Shown: in pieces, positions 32,086 to 37,676 of the stretch
How the letters are laid out: each line of letters starts with the position of its first letter
Position numbering within the stretch: the first letter of the stretch is position 1
DNA from: Rhodospirillales bacterium
GTDB lineage: Bacteria > Pseudomonadota > Alphaproteobacteria > Acetobacterales > Acetobacteraceae
DNA: 37,676 bases
Assembly (NCBI GenBank): GCA_025359905.1
Contig: JANYDF010000077.1
Span: 1-37,676, forward strand
Direction: 5' to 3'
Notes under the pieces: generated by a model
Told to the model about the DNA's origin: nothing
Seen by the model: the letters and a program-made list of their open reading frames with translations, nothing else
The model's database searches: none
Made by a program: the position numbers and the translations under genes

Positions 32086-32973
32086 TCAACGGTCCCCGCG
32101 CCGATACGCCACACCCAACGCGGCGGGCAAACGTCCGCCGCCGAGCACGACAAGCAGCAGCATCACCACCGCGAACGGCAGCATTTGCACCACATCGCTC
32201 GGCACATCCACGCCGAGCAGTTGCAGAGCCGTGGCCGACGATAAACTGACGCCGAACAGCAACGCGCCGCCAAGCACCAGCAATGGCCGCCCGCGCGCCA
32301 GCATGGCCAGCACGATGCAGATGAAGCCGGCCCCATTGGTCATGAACGGCACGAACACCCCGGCGCTGACTTCGGATAAGTACGCCCCGCCCAGCCCGGC
32401 CAGCCCCCCGGTGGCCAGCACTGCGGCGCCGCGCAATCGGGACACGCTGATCCCCGCCATGTCGAGCGCCACCGGCCGCTCGCCGGCGGCGTGCAGGTGC
32501 AACCCGAGCAGCGTGTGGCGGTACAACCCGGCGAGACCCAAACACATTGCCAATGCCGCATAATCCAACGGGAAGCGGCCCAGCCACAGCTCCGGCGCAG
32601 GTAATCGCGGGTAGGATGTACTGAAGGCAAAATGGTGCAGCAATGCTGTCAGACCCTGCACACCGAGCGTTAGCGCGATGCCGACCACCACCTGATCGAG
32701 CGCCCAGCGCACGCACAGCAGCAGCATCGGCAGCGCCACCAGCGCACCTGCCGCCGCACCGGCCAGCAGGCCGGGCCACAGACCGCCGGTGCTGTAGGCC
32801 ACCGCAAATCCGGCATACGCCCCGGCCAGCATCATCCCCTCGATGCCGACATTCAGCACGCCGGCGCGCTCGGAGAGTTGCTCGCCCAAGCCGCCGAGCA
32901 GCAGCGGCATCGCGGCGGTGAGCGACCCGGCGGCGAACTGGCCCAGGAATGCGCCGCTGCCCAGACCGGTCAT
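32086..32973 (-). CDS. BMP-type ABC importer permease 2 (nucleoside/simple sugar)
   Basis: A 295-residue integral membrane permease with about eight hydrophobic segments. LSERAGVLNVGIEGMMLAGAYAGF is the signature of the second permease in nucleoside importers of the NupQ/YufQ type. GISVSRLRGAAVLATGGLAGLGGAYL is the cytoplasmic coupling loop, and VPFMTNGAGFICIVLAMLARGRP is typical of the end. The ATG at 32973 overlaps the stop of permease 1 by 4 bases; the longer upstream frame is not used. It is the last gene of a four-gene importer operon. Confidence 0.92.
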   Translation of the reverse strand: MTGLGSGAFLGQFAAGSLTAAMPLLLGGLGEQLSERAGVLNVGIEGMMLAGAYAGFAVAYSTGGLWPGLLAGAAAGALVALPMLLLCVRWALDQVVVGIALTLGVQGLTALLHHFAFSTSYPRLPAPELWLGRFPLDYAALAMCLGLAGLYRHTLLGLHLHAAGERPVALDMAGISVSRLRGAAVLATGGLAGLGGAYLSEVSAGVFVPFMTNGAGFICIVLAMLARGRPLLVLGGALLFGVSLSSATALQLLGVDVPSDVVQMLPFAVVMLLLVVLGGGRLPAALGVAYRRGDR

Positions 32974-33974
32974 CGGCCGTGCCTCCGTTGCCAAATGCCA
33001 GACGCAGCAATCGGCAGCAGCACGGCAGCGATGAACACCAGATTGAAGTAACTCGGCACGCCCAGCCGCACCGCCGCACTTTCGCTGCCCACCGACAGCA
33101 CCGCCAGCAGCAGTGCCAGTGCGGCGCAAGCAAACCCGTTCAGGCGGGCAAGCAGCACGACCGGGATCACCGTCAGCCCGTAAGCCGGATTCCAATCCGC
33201 CCGCATGGTGCCCCACACGCCGAGCATATCGACACCGCCAGCCAGCCCGGCCAACGCGCCGCTGACCAGCAACGCGGTGGCGGTTAGCCGGGGCACCGCG
33301 AGGCCCATGTGCCACGCCGCGCGCGGGCTTTCGCCCAGCAGGCGCAGCCGCAGCCCGGCCGATGTTCGGGTCAGCACCAGATGCACGGCCAACAAAACCA
33401 GCAGCGCCAGCGGCACGCCCAGATGCACGGTGCCGCCGAACAGCCGGGGCAGCCGGTGCTCCACCGCCAGCGTCAGGGTCTGCGGCACCGTGGTGTCCGG
33501 ATCACGAAACGCCAGCTTGATCAGCGTATTGGCCAGCGACACGCCGAGAAAGCTCATCATCAGCGTGGTCACGATTTCGTTGATGCCGCGCCACGCCCGC
33601 AACGCCGCCGGCAGCGCGGCCCAGGCGGCCCCAGCGGCGGGCGCGATCAGCAGCCCGGCGAGCAGCGCCGGTCCTCGGCCGAGCCACGCATCGATCAGCG
33701 GGCAGCAGGCTGCCACCAGCACGGCCGCGAGCAGGAATTGCCCGTCCACGCCCAAATTCCACAGCCCGGCGCGAAAGCTCACCAGCAAACTGGCGCAAAT
33801 CAGCAACAGCGGCGCGCTGCGGGTCAGGCTTTCCTGCAAGCCGCGCGTGGTCAGCAGGCCGCGCCGCAGCACCACGGCGTAATAATCCAGCGGGTCGACG
33901 CCCACCGCCAGCAGCACCGCACTGCACAGCAGCAGCGCCACAGCCACCGGGAGCAGCACGCGCAGCCGGTTCAT
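32970..33974 (-). CDS. BMP-type ABC importer permease 1
   Basis: A 334-residue membrane permease with about nine hydrophobic segments, the NupP/YufP partner of permease 2. Typical parts are LVSFRAGLWNLGVDGQFLLAA (the first-permease counterpart of the NVGIEG motif), ALRAWRGINEIVTTLMMSFLG, and LLGESPRAAWHMGLAVPRLTATALLVSGALAGLAGGVDMLG. It overlaps the ATPase gene by 4 bases upstream and permease 2 by 4 bases downstream. Such heterodimers carry nucleosides or related compounds. Confidence 0.93.
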   Translation of the reverse strand: MNRLRVLLPVAVALLLCSAVLLAVGVDPLDYYAVVLRRGLLTTRGLQESLTRSAPLLLICASLLVSFRAGLWNLGVDGQFLLAAVLVAACCPLIDAWLGRGPALLAGLLIAPAAGAAWAALPAALRAWRGINEIVTTLMMSFLGVSLANTLIKLAFRDPDTTVPQTLTLAVEHRLPRLFGGTVHLGVPLALLVLLAVHLVLTRTSAGLRLRLLGESPRAAWHMGLAVPRLTATALLVSGALAGLAGGVDMLGVWGTMRADWNPAYGLTVIPVVLLARLNGFACAALALLLAVLSVGSESAAVRLGVPSYFNLVFIAAVLLPIAASGIWQRRHGR

Positions 33975-35539
33975 TGCGTCATCAGCGTAGCAATGCGCAC
34001 CCGGGCACCGGGACCATTTGCCACAATGCCCGCGATGCGGCCCTGATCCAGCACGCCGATGCGGTGCGACAGCAGCAGGAGTTCGTCAAGATCGGCGGAG
34101 ATAAGCAGGCTGGCGCAGCCGGTGGCGGCCGCTTGGCGGATGCGCTGTTGCACGGCGTCCGCACTGCGCGCGTCCAGGCCGATGGTGGGCTTGTGGTAGA
34201 TGATCAGCCGCGCCGCGCCGTCCAACTCGCGCGCCAGCATGACTTTCTGCATGTTGCCGCCCGACAGCGTGGCCAGCCTGGCCCAAGGCTGCGGCACGCG
34301 AATATCGAAATCGGCGATGGCCCGCGCCGCGTGTTCGCTAATCGCGGCTTCGCGATGCATGCCAAAGCGCCAGAATGGCGCTGCGCCAATTCGTTTGAGT
34401 AGCAGGTTCAGCGCCACCGGCAACGCGCCCACCGTGCCTTCGCCGATGCGGTCGTCGCTGAGATAGCGCACGCCGCGTGCGTGCCGTGCTGCAACGCGCA
34501 GCCCGTCGAGCGGCGTGCCGTCGAGCAGGATTTGCCCGGTGCTGTGTTGCGAGTGTCCGGCGAGCGTTTCGGCGAGCGCGGTCTGGCCGTTGCCGTCGAT
34601 CCCGGCGACGCCGAGGATTTCACCCTGGGCGATGGAGAAATCGATGCCGGTCAGAGTGTTGCATGTGAGTCCGGCGACGTGCAGCCGCGTCATTCCGGCG
34701 CAGGCCGGAATCCAGCGCTGCCCCGCGATTGTGCCGTGGCCCTGGGCCCCGGCCTGTCCCAGGGTGACGGGGGTAACGGGGGTAACGGGGGTAACGGGGG
34801 TAACGCCAAACATCATCGCCCGAATCTGCGCTGTCAGCACATCGCGCGGCGTTGCCGCCAAGTCGGCCGGATCGAGCGATCCCGTCACCTTACCACGCCG
34901 AAGCACTGTCACCCGATCCGCCACATCCAGCGCCTCGTCCAGCCGATGGGTGATGAGCAAAATGGCCAGCCCCGAATCGCACAGCCATCGCAGATGCGCC
35001 AGCAAGTGGGCACTCGCCGCCGGGCCGAGTGGCGACGTCGGTTCGTCTAGTATCAGCACACGGCCTTTGCGGCGCAGGGCGCGGATGATCTCGCCCTGCA
35101 ATTGCGCGCCGGGGCTGAGCGATCCGGCCAGCGCGTTGGGGTCGATGGCAATGCCGAAGCCCGCGCAGGCGTCGCGGAACTGCCGGGCGGCGGACGCACG
35201 GGCCGGACTCTGCCACCATGCGCCGCCGAGCAACATATTCTCGGCCACGGTCATGGTGGGCACGAGTACGGAATGCTGCGTCACCACGCCGATGCCGCGC
35301 GCCAGCGCCAGTGCTGGCGAATGGCGGGCGAGCGGCGTGCCGTCCAGGCACACCGCGCCGCCATCCGGGCGCTGGGTGCCCGCCAGCAAGCCCACCACGG
35401 TTGACTTGCCAGCGCCGTTTTCGCCGAGCAGCGCATGTACCTCGCCCGCGCGCAGCGCGAAGTCGATACCGTCGCAGGCGATCACGCCGGGGAAGCGCTT
35501 GTCCGCCCGGCGCAGCGCGAGAACCGGCGGCGGCGTCAC
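33971..35539 (-). CDS. BMP-type ABC importer ATPase with two nucleotide-binding domains
   Basis: A 522-residue tandem ATPase. Domain 1 has LLGENGAGKST (from about 37) and the signature region SLSPGAQLQGEIIRAL, where LSPGxQ is a common variant, then LILDEPTSPLG. Domain 2 begins near 290 (LHVAGLTCNTLTGIDFSI) with the degenerate Walker A GVAGIDGNGQTALAETL usual for this family, then LSGGNMQKVMLAREL and IIYHKPTIGLD. His in YHKPT replaces the usual Asn or Glu. The linker (about 243-288) holds VTP repeats and RWIPACAGMT, which are translations of a tandem repeat and a palindromic element at 34688-34806. The start is GTG at 35539. The gene follows the binding-protein gene by 3 bases. Confidence 0.9.
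   Translation of the reverse strand: MTPPPVLALRRADKRFPGVIACDGIDFALRAGEVHALLGENGAGKSTVVGLLAGTQRPDGGAVCLDGTPLARHSPALALARGIGVVTQHSVLVPTMTVAENMLLGGAWWQSPARASAARQFRDACAGFGIAIDPNALAGSLSPGAQLQGEIIRALRRKGRVLILDEPTSPLGPAASAHLLAHLRWLCDSGLAILLITHRLDEALDVADRVTVLRRGKVTGSLDPADLAATPRDVLTAQIRAMMFGVTPVTPVTPVTPVTLGQAGAQGHGTIAGQRWIPACAGMTRLHVAGLTCNTLTGIDFSIAQGEILGVAGIDGNGQTALAETLAGHSQHSTGQILLDGTPLDGLRVAARHARGVRYLSDDRIGEGTVGALPVALNLLLKRIGAAPFWRFGMHREAAISEHAARAIADFDIRVPQPWARLATLSGGNMQKVMLARELDGAARLIIYHKPTIGLDARSADAVQQRIRQAAATGCASLLISADLDELLLLSHRIGVLDQGRIAGIVANGPGARVRIATLMTQ
34688..34768. repeat. REP/MITE-like palindromic element inside the ABC ATPase gene
   Basis: The left end CGTCATTCCGGCGCAGGCCGGAATCCAG is a copy of a dispersed palindromic repeat seen in many proteobacteria (translated as VIPAQAGIQ on one strand and WIPACAGMT on the other). 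Its core ATTCCGGC-gcag-GCCGGAAT spans 34692-34711. The right end CCTGGGCCCCGGCCTGTCCCAGGGTGACG matches the left end in inverted orientation at about 20 of 29 bases. The total of about 81 bases is a multiple of three and keeps the ATPase frame open. It is normally intergenic; here it forms part of a protein linker. Confidence 0.72.
34762..34806. repeat. Five-copy 9-base tandem repeat in the ABC ATPase linker
   Basis: The units are GGGTGACGG, then GGGTAACGG three times, then GGGTAACGC. On the coding minus strand they give repeated Val-Thr-Pro. The first unit overlaps the right end of the palindromic element (GGGTGACG), so the array probably grew from it by slippage. Each unit is three codons, so changes in copy number are frame-neutral. 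Confidence 0.9.
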
Positions 35540-35542
35540 CTG

Positions 35543-36577
35543 TTACGGGGTCGCCGCAACGCTGGTCATGATCGCGTGCACCTTCGCGGCGTCGTAGGTT
35601 TCCTCGACCTTCAAGCTGCCATCGGCGATCTTTTTCTGCGCCGCCATCGCCTCGTCCCACACCGCAGCGGGAATATTCGGCGATGGCAGCAGCTTGATCG
35701 AGCCGCTGGCCAGCGTCAGGTGATAGCCGTGGGTGCCGAACGTATCGGCCTTGATGTCGGTCAGCATCGCCTCGAACACCGGGGTGTAGTCCCACACCAC
35801 CGAGGTCAGCAGATGCGATGCATCGACGCTGGATTTGTCGCCGATCACGTCGATGAACCAGACTTTGTGGCCATCGGCCGGCTTGGCGGTATCGACCGCC
35901 TGCAACATGCCGAACGAGGCGCCGTTGCCCTGGCCGAACACCACGTCCGCCCCGGCGGCAATCGCAGCATCAGTGACGCGCTTGGCCCCGGCGGCATCGG
36001 AATAGGCCGCCGGGCCGATCACCGCGTAGCGCAGCGTGATTGCCGGATCGGTGGCGCGCACCCCGGCGGCGAAGCCGTACGATTGCGCGTTCCAGGCGGG
36101 CGGCTCGCCGGACACGACGACCGCAACGGTCTTGGTCTTGCTGACCCGCGCGGCCACGATGCCCGCCAGATAGGCGCCCTCGCGGCCGTTCAGCGTGTAG
36201 TCGGCAACCAGCCCGGGCTTCAGCTTGCTGGGGCTATCGACGATGGCGACACGGCTGGACGTTTCGGCGGCGATCTCGGCGGCGGCGGTGTTGTAGCCGC
36301 TGGCATGGGCGATGATCAGGCCAAGCTTGTCGTCGGCCAGTTCGCGCAGCGTGGCGCGCACATCGCCGTAGCCGAGGCCTTGGGCGATGGTAAGTTTCAG
36401 CCCGTGCGCCTTGGCGACCGCCTGGGCGGCAGCGATGCCCTGCTGGTTCCAGCCGAAATCGGTGCCCTGCTCCGGCGTCATGATCGCCAGCGAGGTGATC
36501 TCGGCGGCGCGGGCGGTCGCGGTCAGCGCGGAAGCGGCGAGCAGGGCGGCGGCAAGGGCGGCGGTGCGAAACGGCAT
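35543..36577 (-). CDS. BMP-family ABC importer substrate-binding protein
   Basis: A 344-residue periplasmic binding protein of the basic membrane protein (BMP/PnrA-like) family, which delivers nucleosides or similar ligands to the permeases. The signal peptide MPFRTAALAAALLAASALTATARA is cleaved before AEITS. Mature-chain motifs include GTDFGWNQQGIAAAQAVA (family D-x-G-x-N-x-x-x), GLIIAHASGYNTAAAEIA, NGREGAYLAGIVAARVSKT, GADVVFGQGNGASFGMLQA and KVWFIDVIGDKS. There is no lipobox, so it is a soluble periplasmic protein. I chose the ATG at 36577, where the signal peptide begins; an upstream ATG at 36613 would add a charged leader. First gene of the importer operon. Confidence 0.92.
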   Translation of the reverse strand: MPFRTAALAAALLAASALTATARAAEITSLAIMTPEQGTDFGWNQQGIAAAQAVAKAHGLKLTIAQGLGYGDVRATLRELADDKLGLIIAHASGYNTAAAEIAAETSSRVAIVDSPSKLKPGLVADYTLNGREGAYLAGIVAARVSKTKTVAVVVSGEPPAWNAQSYGFAAGVRATDPAITLRYAVIGPAAYSDAAGAKRVTDAAIAAGADVVFGQGNGASFGMLQAVDTAKPADGHKVWFIDVIGDKSSVDASHLLTSVVWDYTPVFEAMLTDIKADTFGTHGYHLTLASGSIKLLPSPNIPAAVWDEAMAAQKKIADGSLKVEETYDAAKVHAIMTSVAATP

Positions 36578-36639
36578 CGGACGGGTCCTGTCAGTCGGTC
36601 GAAGCACTCGCATATACGCAGGACAGTCTGGGGCGAAAG

Positions 36640-37026
36640 ATGAGATTCACCGCAAGTCGTGGTCCGCTCGTAATTTTTACAATTTGCGCATCATCGGCGG
36701 CGGCCTGGGCGCAGAGCCTGACGCCGGTGGCGCTCGGTATCCGCAACGAGACCGGCGCCGTATTGGAATGTCAGGTACTTGCGGCGCACTGGTACACGCT
36801 GCCCGGCCTGGCGTTGGACGCTGGCGGTGCGGCAACGATCCGTCAGTACGCCGCCGATGGCGTGCTGCAGACGGCGGCAAAGCTGCCAATCGAACGGATT
36901 TTCTGCGGCTTTGCGGGCCGTGCATGGCAGACCCGTGGCGAGGTGGATTTGCGTGGTTTGGCAATGGGGGAGGCGGCGCGCGTGGTGTGCCGGGCGGTGG
37001 GGGAGGGGGTGGCGTGTGGCGGATAG
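36640..37026 (+). CDS. Small exported protein of unknown function
   Basis: A 128-residue protein with a Sec signal peptide, ending near AWA-QSLTPV at about residue 24. The mature part has three to four beta-type segments, three cysteines (about 44, 88 and 117 by eye) and a Gly-rich end. The pattern LGIRNETGAVLECQVLAAHWYTL suggests a secreted beta-sandwich binding protein, but I do not recognise a family. It diverges from the importer operon with 62 bases between starts, and is the last gene before the AT-richer right edge. Confidence 0.65.
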   Translation: MRFTASRGPLVIFTICASSAAAWAQSLTPVALGIRNETGAVLECQVLAAHWYTLPGLALDAGGAATIRQYAADGVLQTAAKLPIERIFCGFAGRAWQTRGEVDLRGLAMGEAARVVCRAVGEGVACGG

Positions 37027-37331
37027 GGTTAGATCGGTGAGCAGGGTTTGGGTGCCGTATGCATGGAAGTTCAGGAAGGTGTGGTGGCTGTTCGGCCTAG
37101 ATTTTCCTAATCGTTTTTTTTACCACAACTCATATGTACTGCCAAGAGTCGGTTGCGCGACGGCAGACGCATTCCAGCAGTGAATTCCGCAGCATTGAAC
37201 GGCAACTTACCGGGCAGACCCCCCCAATGAGTGCCGCACCCGTCGCCTCGAATCGAGAGAAACCAGCGATCTTGGCAAGTTCAGTGTTGCTGCTCTAGGA
37301 TGCTTTTTGAGTCAGTGTAAGCAGGGATACG
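37027..37331. other. AT-richer intergenic stretch with a promoter candidate
   Basis: These 305 bases mark the shift from GC-rich core to the right-edge accessory segment. I see no gene here. A sigma-70-like pair TTGGCA (37272-37277) and TAGGAT (37296-37301), 18 bases apart, sits 30 bases before the small ORF and may drive it. No tRNA, att-like direct repeat or IS end is visible. Confidence 0.4.
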
Positions 37332-37517
37332 ATGAGGGACAAAGAGATCGCTATCTTCATTCTGAAAGTTGCGAACGAACGACTCGGTTCCGTTCTCGTC
37401 GGGGATCTGCCCTCGGACGACATAGAGTATGCCTTGCAGCGAGGCTGGCTTAGGCCTGTTGGTGTAGGACACTTCGAAATAACCGACGATGGGCGTACGG
37501 TCGCAAGTGCACCCTGA
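37332..37517 (+). CDS. Small hypothetical protein, possible winged-helix fragment
   Basis: A 61-residue protein (MRDKEIAIFILKVANERLG at the start). The end reads GWLRPVGVGHFEITDDGRTVA, which looks like a winged-helix wing (the pattern GWL.P...Y.LTD.GR is common there), while the N-terminal helices would be the rest of a small DNA-binding fold. It precedes a probable FRG-domain gene by 31 bases on the same strand, so both may be one unit. No family is recognised with certainty. Confidence 0.5.
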   Translation: MRDKEIAIFILKVANERLGSVLVGDLPSDDIEYALQRGWLRPVGVGHFEITDDGRTVASAP

Positions 37518-37548
37518 TTTTTCCGGCACGGCCGGCAAGGACTATGGC

Positions 37549-37676
37549 ATGCAGTTAGATGACATCTCTGAAATAAAAATCTGTAATTTGTCAAGCATCG
37601 ATCATGCATTATCAGAAATACAAAGTTTATTTGGGCACCAATTCCCTTTCTGGCGCGGCCACTCCTACATCGACTG
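37549..37676 (+). CDS. Probable FRG-domain protein, N-terminal part (cut by window end)
   Basis: An ATG at 37549, with AAGGA at 37537-37541, opens a frame that runs off the window after 42 codons. It reads MQLDDISEIKICNLSSIDHA and later GHQFPFWRGHSYID. The sequence F-W-R-G-H-S after a helix matches the start of FRG domains (named for Phe-Arg-Gly), found in bacterial and phage proteins often of defence or unknown role. Its base composition is AT-rich compared with the rest of the window, suggesting recent gain. The call rests on few residues. Confidence 0.55.
   Translation, partial: MQLDDISEIKICNLSSIDHALSEIQSLFGHQFPFWRGHSYID

Noticed and set aside
34762-34806. Short repeats as a CRISPR array
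   Set aside because: The units are 9 bases, directly adjacent and without spacers.

Overview
The window is GC-rich, densely packed bacterial chromosome. Its codon use, protein families and small exported proteins suggest an alphaproteobacterium, most likely Rhodospirillales/Acetobacteraceae; this is inference from protein flavour, not from an rRNA marker. It carries about thirty-three genes, one tRNA with a CAU anticodon, several terminator-like hairpins, one regulatory palindrome and one small inverted-repeat element sitting inside a gene.

Left edge (1-1877): an accessory restriction-modification cassette. It holds the end of a C5-cytosine DNA methyltransferase, a NaeI-like type II endonuclease and a Vsr mismatch-repair nuclease, in that order on the plus strand. 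The endonuclease gene has AT-rich patches unlike its surroundings. Positions 1881-6644 hold a minus-strand cluster: amidase, GNAT acetyltransferase, ArsR-methyltransferase fusion, CDF metal transporter, TonB-like protein and cobalamin adenosyltransferase.

6905-17922 is a single-direction run of six genes: a type I secretion ABC exporter with a non-catalytic C39-like domain, its HlyD-type adaptor, a Sel1-repeat protein, a giant two-domain glycosyltransferase, a protein with hydrophobic-W (ChW-like) modules, and a GT4 glycosyltransferase. It ends at a strong hairpin shared with the convergent proton-pumping pyrophosphatase (hppA). This block is the best candidate for an undescribed system: export coupled to glycan or glycoprotein assembly, with no obvious substrate gene present.

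20093-31126 is mostly housekeeping: tRNA-CAU (probably Ile2), ettA, an acetyltransferase, a methyltransferase, an mlaA-mlaC-slipin operon, metF (with a palindromic operator candidate), a GFA-family protein, a UvrD/PcrA helicase and prmA. The ArsR-methyltransferase fusion at 3891-4859 resembles SahR regulators of methionine/SAH metabolism, so it may control metF in this same window.

31297-37026 holds an SDR oxidoreductase, a four-gene BMP-type nucleoside ABC importer and a small exported protein. The importer ATPase gene contains an in-frame palindromic repeat plus a five-copy 9-base tandem repeat in the linker between its two ATPase domains. The right edge (37027-37676) becomes AT-richer and accessory again, with a 61-residue ORF and the start of a probable FRG-domain protein cut by the window end.
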